Below, in pieces: positions 34,848 through 44,100 of a DNA stretch of 64,000 bases. The first letter of the stretch is position 1. Each line of letters begins with the position of its first letter. This stretch comes from Deltaproteobacteria bacterium. GTDB lineage: Bacteria; Myxococcota; Myxococcia; SLRQ01. The notes beneath the pieces were generated by a model. That model was not told the DNA's origin, did not search any database, and was given only the letters and a program-made list of their open reading frames with translations. Location: the NCBI GenBank assembly GCA_029210625.1, contig JARGFU010000007.1:91742-155741 (forward strand). The letters run 5' to 3'. A program made the translations under genes and the position numbers.

Positions 34848-37800
34848 AGCACCCCGTCGCCATCGTCGGAATCGGCTGCATCTTCCCGGACGCCCCGGAC
34901 TTCGCCCGCTACTGGGCGAACATCAAGCGGGGCCACGACGCCATCCGCGAGATCCCCGAGGGCCACTGGCCCGTCGAGGACTACTTCCGCGACGCGCCGG
35001 CGCCGGACCTCACCTACGCGCGGCGCGGCGGCTTCATCCCGCCCACCGACTTCGATCCCCTCGCCTTCGGCATCGTGCCGGACAACCTCGAGGCCACGGA
35101 CACGACCCAGCTCCTCGGGATGCTCGTCGCCCAGAAGGCCCTCGAGGACGCGGGCTTCGATCCGGCCGAGGAGGACACCGAGAAGGTGAGCGTGGTGCTG
35201 GGCGTCACCGGCACCCTGCCCCTGGTCATCCCCCTGGGCGCCCGGCTCGGGCACCCCATCTGGCGCAAGGCCCTGAAGGACGCGGGCGTCGAGGGCGAGC
35301 TCGCCGAGGACGTGGTGCAGCGGATCTCCGACGCCTACGTGCCCTGGAAGGAGAACTCCTTCCCCGGGCTGCTGGGCAACGTGGTGGCCGGCCGCATCGC
35401 CAACCGCCTCGACCTCCACGGCACCAACTGCGTGGTGGACGCGGCCTGCGCCTCGTCGCTCTCGGCGGCGCACCTCGCGGCGATGGAGCTGGAGAGCGGC
35501 CGGGCGGACCTGGTGGTCACCGGCGGCCTCGACACCTTCAACGACATCTTCATGTACATGTGCTTCAGCCAGACGCCGGCGCTCTCGCCCAGCGGCGACT
35601 CGCGGCCCTTCGACCGCGACGGCGACGGCACGATCCTCGGCGAGGGGCTGGGCATCGTGGTGCTCAAGCGCCTGGAGGACGCCGAGCGGGACGGCGACCG
35701 CATCTACGCCCTCATCAAGGCCGTGGGCTCGTCCAGCGACGGGCAGGGCCAGGCCATCTACGCGCCGAGCGCCGCGGGGCAGGCCCGCGCCCTGCGCAAG
35801 GCCTACTCGGCGGCCGGCGTCGGCCCCGAGACCGTGGAGCTCGTCGAGAGCCACGGCACCGGCACCAAGGTCGGCGACGCCATCGAGGCCACCGCGCTCT
35901 CCGAGGTCTTCCGGGAGGCCCGCGCCGAGGGGACCTGGTGCGCCCTGGGCTCGGTGAAGTCGCAGATCGGGCACACCAAGGCCGCCGCCGGCGCCGCCGG
36001 GCTCATCAAGGCCGCGCTGGCCCTCCACCACCGGGTGCTGCCGCCCACCATCAAGGTCGAGCAGCCCCTGGAGATGCTGGCCGCCGGCAAGACCCCCTTC
36101 TACGTGAACACCCAGCAGCGCCCCTGGCTGCCCGCGGCCGCCGGCCACCCGCGCCGGGCGGCGGTGAGCGCCCTGGGCTTCGGGGGCAGCAACTTCCACG
36201 TCGTCCTCGAGGAGTACCCCGACAGCCACCCGGGCATCGACTGGACGGGCACCGTGCAGATCGTGCCCTTCTCGGCGAGCAGCCGCGAGCAGCTCCTGGC
36301 CGCCCTCGACGGCTGGGAGAAGCTCTCCTGCTGGACCGACCGGCGGGTCTGGGCCGGCGCCCTGCGCGCCAGCTTCGATCCCGGCGCGCCCCTGCGCCTG
36401 GCCTTCGTCGCCAGCGCCGAGCCCGGGGACGACGAGGTCGATCTGGAGCGCGTGCGCCGCCACCTCGGGGACGAGAGCAAGACCAGCTTCACCACCCCCG
36501 ACGGCGCCTGCTTCGAGGCGCGCGCGGGCGAGGCGCCCGGCCGCCTGGCCTTCCTCTTCCCGGGGCAGGGCGCCCAGTACCCCGGGATGCTGCGGGATCT
36601 GGCCTGCGCCTTCCCCCAGCTCCAGGAGAGCCTGGCCGCCGCCGACGCCGCCCTGGAGCTCGGCGGAGCGCGCCTCGTCGATCGCATCTACCCCCACTCG
36701 ATCTTCGACGCCGAGGCCCGGGCCGAGTCGGTGGCGGCGCTGCGCGCCACCGAGGTCGCCCAGCCCGCCCTGGGCGCGGTGAGCCTGGGAGCCCTCGAGC
36801 TCCTGCGGCACTTCGGGCTCTCGCCCGACGCGGTGGCCGGCCACTCCTACGGCGAGCTGGTCGCGCTCACCGCCGCCGGCGTGATCGACCCGGCCGATCT
36901 GCCGGCCCTCTCGCGGCTGCGCGGCGAGCTGATGGCGGGGATGGCCGAGGGCGACGCGGGCACGATGCTCGCGGCCTCCTGCGAGCTGCCGAGGCTCGAG
37001 GCGATCCTCGCCGAGGCCGGCCTGGAGGTGGTCGTCGCCAACCGCAACACCCCCACCCAGAACGTCCTCTCGGGGAGCCGGAAGGCCATCGAGGCCGCCG
37101 AGGCCCTGCTGGTCACGAAGGAGATCCCCGTGACCCGGCTGGAGGTGGCCGCCGCCTTCCACAGCCCGCTGGTCGCGGGCGCCGAGGGTCCCCTGCGCGA
37201 GGCCCTCGATGGCCGCCCCTTCGGCGAGCCCGGCCTGCCGGTCTGGGCCAACACCACCGCGCGACCCTACCCCCCGGAGGCCGACGCGGCGCGGGCGCTC
37301 CTCGCCGGGCAGCTGGCCCGGCCGGTGGAGTTCTGCGCGACCCTCGAGGGCCTCCACGCCGAGGGCGTGCGCACCTTCGTCGAGGTGGGCCCGGGCGCCC
37401 GCCTCTCTGGCATGGTGCAGAAGACCCTGCAGGACCCGGACGTGCAGGCCCTCGCCCTCGACGCCTCCTCCGGGCGCCGCAACGGCCTGATCGATCTCGG
37501 CCGCCTCCTCGCCCGCCTCGCCGTGCTCGGCCACGAGCTCGAGCTCGAGCGCTGGGATCCCGAGGCCATCGGCTCCAAGCCCGAGGCGCCCGCACGCAAG
37601 GGGCCGAAGATGTCGGTGCCCCTCTCGGGCGTGAACTACGTGAGCCCGCGCCCCGCGCGTCCGCCGGCCACGCCTCGCCCCGTCTTGGCGCCGGCGACCG
37701 CCGCGCCCGCGCCCGCGCCGGCCGCGCTTCCCTCCTCCGCGCCCGTCGTCGGGACTTCGTCCCGCCCAACGGCGGCGCCCATCGCCTTCACCGAGCAGGT

Positions 37801-40800
37801 ACGCCCGATGTCCGACGATCCCCGCCACGCCGCGCTCAACGCGAACCTCCAGGCGCTGCTGCAGATGCAGTCCCAGACCGCCGACCTCCACCGCCTCTTC
37901 CTCGAGGGGCAGGAGGCCGCCACCGCAACCTTCCGGGACCTGATCCTGCGCCAGCAGGGCCTGATCACCGGGCAGGCGGTGGAGCCGCTCGCCCTCTCCA
38001 CCGGCCACGGCCTCCCGGCGCTGGCGGCGGTGGCCGCGCCGGCGATCGTGGCCGCCCCGCAGCCCGTGCCGGCGCCCGCGCTGGCGCCCGCCCCCGTGGC
38101 CCAGCCCGAGCCCGCGCTCACGGCCGTGGCCCCGGCGCCGGCTGCCGGCGTCGAGCTGGCCCCGGCCCTGCTGGAGATCGTCTCCGAGCGCACCGGCTAC
38201 CCCGTCGAGGTCCTCGAGCTCGACATGGATCTCGACACCGATCTGGGCATCGACTCCATCAAGCGGGTGGAGATCCTCTCGGCCCTGCAGGCAAAGCTGC
38301 CCGGGCTGGCCGCGCCCGATCCCGAGGCCCTGGGCCAGCTGCGCACCCTGGGCGAGATCGTCGCCTTCATGCAGGACGCCCCGGCGCCCGCGCCCGCCGC
38401 CGCGCCCCTGGCGGGGGCCGCGCCCTCCGCGGCCGACCTGCCCGGCGACGGCTCGGTGATCTCCGCCGCGCTCCTCGAGGTGGTCTCGGAGAAGACCGGC
38501 TATCCGGTGGAGGTCCTCGAGCTGGACATGGACCTCGACACCGATCTGGGCATCGACTCCATCAAGCGGGTGGAGATCCTCTCGGCCCTCCAGGCCCGGC
38601 ACCCCGAGCTGCCGGCCCCGGATCCCGAACAGCTCGCCGAGCTTCGCACCCTCGGCAGCATCGTCTCCTTCCTCTACGGCGCCGCCGAGGGGGTGCCCGC
38701 GGCCGCCCCGGCGCCCGCGGCGAAGGCCCCCGTCACCCCCGCGGCGCCCGCCGCCGCGCCGGCCGCCGGACCGCGGCCGCTCTACCGGGCCGAGCTGGCG
38801 AGCGCGCCCCTCGGCTCCGAGGCCGGAGCCCTGAGCCTCCCCGCGGGGACGGTGGTGCTCATCGATGGGGGCGACGCCCTGGGCGAGGCGCTGGCCCTGG
38901 CCCTGCGGGCGCGCGGCAGCGAGACCCTGCGCCTGGGCTGGCGCGAGGTGGAGGGGGCCGCCCTGCCCGGGCAGGTGGCCGGCCTCCTCCTCCTGCCGCC
39001 CCTCACCCTCGAGGCCGAGGCCGAGCTGGAGCTCTTCCAGGCGGCGCTGCGCGGCCTGCAGCGGGTCCGCCCCCTGCTCTCCACCGGCGCGCTCCTCTCC
39101 TCCCTCTCCCGGATGGACGGCCACCTCGGCCTCGCCGGGACGGCCTCCGCCGACGCCGTGACCGGCGGTGCCCTCGCGGGCCTGATCAAGACCGCCGGGC
39201 TGGAGTGGGAGGGCTGCCAGGCGCGGGTGCTCGATCTCGATCCCGAGCTGGCCGTCTCGGCCGGCGCGATCCTGGACGCGCTCCTCGCCGCCGGCCCGGT
39301 CGAGCGCGGCCTCTCGGCCGAGGGGCTGCGGGGCCTGGTCCTGCACGAGGCCGAGGTGCCCGCCGGCGGCCACCGCTTCGGGCGCGAGGATCGCGTGCTC
39401 CTCACCGGCGGCGCCCGGGGGGTCACCGCCGCCGCCGCCCTGGCGCTGGCCGAGGCCAGCCAGGCGACCCTCTTCCTCCTGGGCCGCAGCCCGGCCCCCG
39501 CGGCCGAGCCCGAGTGGCTCGCGGCCCTCGCCGACGAGGCCGCGATCAAGCGCGCCCTCCTCGAGCGGGGTGGCGGGCAGAGCGGCGCCCTCGCCGCCAT
39601 CGAGCAGGAGTGCCAGGCCATCCTCCGCGACCGGGAGATCCGGGAGAACCTGCGGCGGATCGAGGCCGCGGGCTCGCGGGTGATCTACCGCTCGGTGGAT
39701 CTGCGGGACGCGGCGGCCCTCGCGGCCGTCCTCGCCGAGCTCGGCGCCGAGCACGGCGCCCCCACCGCCGTCGTCCACGGCGCCGGCGTGCTGGCCGACG
39801 GCCACCTCGACGAGAAGCGCGCCGAGGGGCTGGCGGCCGTCGTCACCACCAAGCTCACCGGCTGGCGCAACCTGCGCGCCGCGCTGGAGGGCGCGCCCCT
39901 GAAGGCCCTGGTCTTCTTCTCCTCCACCACCGCGCGGGTGGGGCGCCGGGGCCAGGCGGACTACGCCCTGGCCAACGAGGCCCTCGACAAGCTCGCCCAC
40001 GTGGAGCGGGCCGCCCGCCCCGGGACCCGCGTCGTCTCCATCGGCTGGGGGCCCTGGGAGGGCGGCATGGTCACCCCCTCCCTGGCCCGCCTCTTCGCCG
40101 CCGAGGGCGTGCCGCTGATCCCGCTGCCGGCGGGCGCGCGGCTGCTGGTCGACGAGCTGCAGGCGCCCCCCGAGGCCGCGGCGCAGACCGTGGTGCTCGG
40201 CGGCCCGGTCGACCAGCCGGGCCTCGCCCCCGCGCCCCGGAGCGCCGCCGCGCCGGCCGCCGGGGCCGAGCACCTGGCCTTCGAGATCGGCCTCGAGCCC
40301 GAGCGCCAGCCCTTCCTCTCCGACCACGTCATCGCCGGTCAGGCGGTGCTGCCCCTGGCCCTCTCGGCGGAGTGGCTGGCTCAGGCCGCGCTCCACGAGC
40401 AGCCCGGCCTCGAGCTGATCGGGATCGACGGGCTGCGCCTCTTCAAGGGCGTGCGCCTCGGCGCCGGCGAGCGCCGGGCGCTGGAGCTGCGCTTCGGTGC
40501 GGCGCGAGGCGAGGCGGGGCTGCTGCGCCTCCCCGCGCGCCTGCAGGAGCGGGGCGAGCGCCCCAACGTGCAGGCCGAGGTGCTGCTCGGCGACGCGGCG
40601 CAGCGGCAGGAGCCGCCCCGGCTCCTCACGCTGCCCGCCCGGCGGATCGCCTCGGGCCTCGCCGCCGAGCCCGCGGCGCTCTACCGCACCCTCTTCCACG
40701 GCAACGCCCTGCGCTGCCTCGAGTCCCTCGAGGCGCACACCGAGCAGCAGATCGTCGCCCGCATCCGCCGCGCGCCGCAGCCGGCCGAGTGGCTGGAGGC

Positions 40801-41149
40801 TCCGCTGCGCGGCAGCTGGCTCACCGATCCCCTGGCCCTCGACGCCGCCTTCCAGCTGGGCATCCTCTGGTCGGTGGCCGCCCGGGGCGAGCCCTGCCTG
40901 CCCGCCGCGGTCGCCACCTACCGCCAGAAGGTCAGCCGCTTCCCCGAGACGATGCTGCTCCTGGGCGAGGTCGAGTCCCTCGAGGGGCAGACCCTGAAGA
41001 TGGCCTTCGACTGGCGCTCGATCGAGGGTGAGCTCCTGGCCTGGATGCGCGGCGCCGAGATGATCCTCGACCCGGCCCTCACCCGGGCCTTCGAGGAGCG
41101 GAGCCTCGCGCCCCGGACCGGCCCGGAAGTGCGGATCGAGCAGCGTTGA
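34844..41149 (+). CDS. pfaA: PfaA-like PUFA synthase: KS-AT-ACP-ACP-KR-DH
   Basis: 2101 residues, GTG start overlapping the pfaD stop. Domains: ketosynthase (1-440; Cys202, His337, His377), malonyl-type acyltransferase (about 560-880; GHSYGE Ser668), a Pro/Ala linker, two nearly identical acyl carrier domains (LGIDSIKRVE, Ser1138 and Ser1239), ketoreductase (GGARGVTAAA near 1520, catalytic Tyr1707) and a C-terminal hot-dog dehydratase-like domain (about 1805-2095; LSDHVIAGQAVLP). It extends the chain by malonyl units and reduces the keto group. Two ACPs is fewer than the five or more of most marine enzymes. Phosphopantetheinyl transferase is not in the window. Confidence 0.93.
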   Translation: MKHPVAIVGIGCIFPDAPDFARYWANIKRGHDAIREIPEGHWPVEDYFRDAPAPDLTYARRGGFIPPTDFDPLAFGIVPDNLEATDTTQLLGMLVAQKALEDAGFDPAEEDTEKVSVVLGVTGTLPLVIPLGARLGHPIWRKALKDAGVEGELAEDVVQRISDAYVPWKENSFPGLLGNVVAGRIANRLDLHGTNCVVDAACASSLSAAHLAAMELESGRADLVVTGGLDTFNDIFMYMCFSQTPALSPSGDSRPFDRDGDGTILGEGLGIVVLKRLEDAERDGDRIYALIKAVGSSSDGQGQAIYAPSAAGQARALRKAYSAAGVGPETVELVESHGTGTKVGDAIEATALSEVFREARAEGTWCALGSVKSQIGHTKAAAGAAGLIKAALALHHRVLPPTIKVEQPLEMLAAGKTPFYVNTQQRPWLPAAAGHPRRAAVSALGFGGSNFHVVLEEYPDSHPGIDWTGTVQIVPFSASSREQLLAALDGWEKLSCWTDRRVWAGALRASFDPGAPLRLAFVASAEPGDDEVDLERVRRHLGDESKTSFTTPDGACFEARAGEAPGRLAFLFPGQGAQYPGMLRDLACAFPQLQESLAAADAALELGGARLVDRIYPHSIFDAEARAESVAALRATEVAQPALGAVSLGALELLRHFGLSPDAVAGHSYGELVALTAAGVIDPADLPALSRLRGELMAGMAEGDAGTMLAASCELPRLEAILAEAGLEVVVANRNTPTQNVLSGSRKAIEAAEALLVTKEIPVTRLEVAAAFHSPLVAGAEGPLREALDGRPFGEPGLPVWANTTARPYPPEADAARALLAGQLARPVEFCATLEGLHAEGVRTFVEVGPGARLSGMVQKTLQDPDVQALALDASSGRRNGLIDLGRLLARLAVLGHELELERWDPEAIGSKPEAPARKGPKMSVPLSGVNYVSPRPARPPATPRPVLAPATAAPAPAPAALPSSAPVVGTSSRPTAAPIAFTEQVRPMSDDPRHAALNANLQALLQMQSQTADLHRLFLEGQEAATATFRDLILRQQGLITGQAVEPLALSTGHGLPALAAVAAPAIVAAPQPVPAPALAPAPVAQPEPALTAVAPAPAAGVELAPALLEIVSERTGYPVEVLELDMDLDTDLGIDSIKRVEILSALQAKLPGLAAPDPEALGQLRTLGEIVAFMQDAPAPAPAAAPLAGAAPSAADLPGDGSVISAALLEVVSEKTGYPVEVLELDMDLDTDLGIDSIKRVEILSALQARHPELPAPDPEQLAELRTLGSIVSFLYGAAEGVPAAAPAPAAKAPVTPAAPAAAPAAGPRPLYRAELASAPLGSEAGALSLPAGTVVLIDGGDALGEALALALRARGSETLRLGWREVEGAALPGQVAGLLLLPPLTLEAEAELELFQAALRGLQRVRPLLSTGALLSSLSRMDGHLGLAGTASADAVTGGALAGLIKTAGLEWEGCQARVLDLDPELAVSAGAILDALLAAGPVERGLSAEGLRGLVLHEAEVPAGGHRFGREDRVLLTGGARGVTAAAALALAEASQATLFLLGRSPAPAAEPEWLAALADEAAIKRALLERGGGQSGALAAIEQECQAILRDREIRENLRRIEAAGSRVIYRSVDLRDAAALAAVLAELGAEHGAPTAVVHGAGVLADGHLDEKRAEGLAAVVTTKLTGWRNLRAALEGAPLKALVFFSSTTARVGRRGQADYALANEALDKLAHVERAARPGTRVVSIGWGPWEGGMVTPSLARLFAAEGVPLIPLPAGARLLVDELQAPPEAAAQTVVLGGPVDQPGLAPAPRSAAAPAAGAEHLAFEIGLEPERQPFLSDHVIAGQAVLPLALSAEWLAQAALHEQPGLELIGIDGLRLFKGVRLGAGERRALELRFGAARGEAGLLRLPARLQERGERPNVQAEVLLGDAAQRQEPPRLLTLPARRIASGLAAEPAALYRTLFHGNALRCLESLEAHTEQQIVARIRRAPQPAEWLEAPLRGSWLTDPLALDAAFQLGILWSVAARGEPCLPAAVATYRQKVSRFPETMLLLGEVESLEGQTLKMAFDWRSIEGELLAWMRGAEMILDPALTRAFEERSLAPRTGPEVRIEQR
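38192..38595 (+). repeat. Direct repeat encoding two tandem ACP domains
   Basis: About 100 bases around each phosphopantetheine Ser codon (38194-38290 and 38497-38595) are near-identical, with the stretch from CTCGACACCGATCTGGGCAT through the helix II codons the same in both copies. Spacing is 303 bases (101 residues). It is a recent or gene-converted domain duplication. Confidence 0.85.
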
Positions 41150-44100
41150 AGCGGGTGGATCCCATCGCGGTCGTCGGGCTCGGCGGCCGCTTCCCGGATG
41201 CGAGGGACGTCGCGGCGTTCTGGGAGCTCGTGCGCGCGGGGCGCTCGGCCGTGCGCGAGGTGCCCGCCGGGCGCTGGGTGATCCCTCCCGCGCGCGCGCT
41301 GGCCACGGAGGAGGGCGCGCAGCCCGACCGGGTCACCTCGGCGCGGGCCTGCTTCCTCGAGGACGAGCACCTCGAGCTCGAGGGCCTCGCGCTCTCCGAC
41401 GAGCTCGTCGAGCTGCTGCCGGGCCTCGACCCGATGTTCCGGATCGGCCTCGCCGCCGCCCGGGACGCCTGGCTCGACTGCCGGCGCGAGGACCTCGACC
41501 CGCAGCGGGTCGACGTGGTGCTCGGCAACATCGCCCTGCCCACCGAGACCACCTCCCGCCTGGCCGTGGAGGTCCTCGGCGGAAAGCGGCGCCCGAGCGT
41601 CCACCCCCTCAACCGCTTCGTGGTGGGCCTCCCCGCCGGCCTCATCGCCCGGGCCCTCGGGCTCGGCGGCGATCAGCTGGCCCTCGACGCCGCCTGCGCC
41701 TCCTCGCTCTTCGCCGTGGCCCTCGCCTGCGAGCGCCTCTGGTCGCGCCGCGCCGACGCCGTCCTCGCCGGCGGCATCGGCCGCCCCGACTCCCTCTACA
41801 CCCACATGGGCTTCTCCCAGCTGCGGGCCCTCTCGCCCGACGGCCGCTGCGCGCCCTTCGATCGCCGGGGCAACGGCCTGGTGATGGGGGAGGGCGCCGG
41901 CGTCTTCGTGCTCAAGCGCCTCGAGGACGCGCTGCGCGCCGGTGACCGCATCCGCGGGCTCATCCGCGGGGTGGGGCTCTCCAACGACACCGACGGCAAG
42001 CTCCTCTCGCCGAGCAGCGAGGGGCAGCTGCGCGCGATGCGGGCGGCGTACCGCCAGGCGGGCTGGTCGCCCTCCAGCGTCGAGCTCATCGAGTGCCACG
42101 CCACCGGCACCCCGGTGGGCGACGCCACCGAGCTGCGCTCCCTGCGCGCCCTCTGGGAGGACGCCGGGGGAGACGCGCGCCGCTGCATCATCGGCTCGGT
42201 GAAGTCGAACGTCGGCCACCTCCTCACCGGCGCCGGCGCCGCCGGGATGATGAAGGCCCTGCAGGCCCTCGAGCACCGCACCCTGCCGCCCACCGCGAAC
42301 TTCGAGGAGGGCCTCGCCGATCTCGCCGACAGCCCCTTCGAGGTGCTGCGCCGGGCCGAGCCCTGGGCCGCGCCCATCGGCGGCGGCGCCCGCCGCGCGG
42401 CGGTGAGCGGCTTCGGCTTCGGCGGCACCAACGCCCACCTCCTCCTGGAGGAGTGGAGGGCCGAAGACGGCCCCGCCGCCGGCCTCGTCGCGCCGGCCCC
42501 CGCCCCCCGGGCGCGCCCGGCCGTCGCCATCGTCGGGCTGGGGGGCCGCTTCGGTCCCTGGGCCGGCCGCGAGGCGCTGACCGAGCGCCTCCTGGGGCTC
42601 GCGACCCCCGGCGAGCCGCCGGCGCCCGGCCCGCACGCCTGGGCGGACGAGGGGCTCGATCGACCCGGTCACTACCTCGAGGCCATCGAGGTGGCCTTCG
42701 GCGCCTTCCGCATCCCGCCCACCGAGCTCAAGGAGATGCTGCCGCAGCAGCTGCTGATGCTGGTGGCTGCGGCCGAGGCGCTCGCGCAGGCGGGCGGCCC
42801 GGGGGAGGAGGGCCTCACGACCGGCGCCTACCTCGGCATCGGCCTCGATCTGAACACGACCACCTACCACGCCCGGTGGGTGGCCCTCGAGCAGGGCGCC
42901 GAGGCCGCGGCGCGCGTCGGGCCTCCGCTGACGCCGGATCGGACGATGGGGGCGCTGGGCGGGATCGTCGCCAGCCGCATCGCCCGCGAGTTCGGGCTGG
43001 GCGGCCCCTGCTTCGTCCTCTCCAGCGAGGAGAGCAGCGCCCTCTCCGCGCTGGAGCTCGCCGTGCGCGCGCTGCAGCGAGGGGAGATCGATCGCGCGCT
43101 GGCCGGCGCCGTGGACCTCGCCGGCGACGTGCGCGTGCAGGCCCTGCCGCTGCCGGGGCAGGAGCCCGCGGTGGTGGGGGAGGGCGCGGGGGCCGTCGTG
43201 CTGCGCCGCCTCGAGGACGCGCTGGCCGCCGGCGAGGAGGTGCTCGCCGTCATCGAGGGCGTGGGCAGCGCCAGCGGGGGCGGGCTCCTGGAGGGCAGCC
43301 CCGAGCCCGAGACCTTCCTGCGCGCGGCCCGGCGGGCGCGCGCCGACGCCGCGGGGGACGAGGCGCTCCCCGTCGACCTCCTCGAGCTGGTCCGCGGGGG
43401 GGTGCCCACCCGCGCCCGGCAGGAGCTGATCGGCTGGCTGGAGGAGGGCCGGGATCGCGAGGGCGACGCGCTGACCCTCGTCCGGGCGAGCGAGCGGGTC
43501 GGGGAGAGCGGCGCCGCCTCCGGCATGGCCGGCCTGCTGCGCGCCGTCCTCTCCCTGCACCACCGCATCCTCCCGGCCGACGCCGAGGGCGCGGCCCGGC
43601 CCTGGCTCCGCGACGCGCAGGGGCCTCCCCGCCGCGCCGCGATCAGCGCGCACTCGGTGGACGGCAAGGTCGTCCACGTCCTGCTGCGCGAGGGCGAGCG
43701 CCGCTCGCCCACCCTCGAGCCGCGCCCCGCGACGCTGGCCCGGGAGACCCTCCTGCTCCTCTCCGCCGACGACCGGCCCTCCCTCGCGGCGGCCCTGCGC
43801 TCCCTGGCCGGCGAGCTCTCCCGGGAGCCGCTCCTCGAGGTCGCGCGCCGCGCCGCGGCCCGCCAGCAGGCCGAGCCCGGGCGCTTCGGGCTGGCGCTGG
43901 TGGCCCGCGACGGCGAGGAGGGGCACGGCCTGGCCACCCTGGCCCTCGCCGTCCTCGAGGATCCCTCGCGCAGCGAGGCCGCCCTCGAGAGCGAGCTGAT
44001 GCTCGGCAGCCGCGGGCGGATCACCTGCACCTTCTCCCCCCTGGGCGGCGACCCCGAGGCCCTCGCCTTCGTCTACCCGGGCTCGGGCAACCACTTCCCG

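Noticed and set aside
38192-38595. Possible assembly duplication in the ACP region
   Set aside because: The two copies differ at several third-codon positions and have different flanks, as true tandem ACPs do.
34370-40738. Very long minus-strand open frame opposite the PfaA-like gene
   Set aside because: High-GC shadow of a real gene; no start signal, low-complexity Gly/Ala/Arg/Glu composition and no domain. The same applies to the long minus-strand frames at 40918-46680 and 53423-59923.
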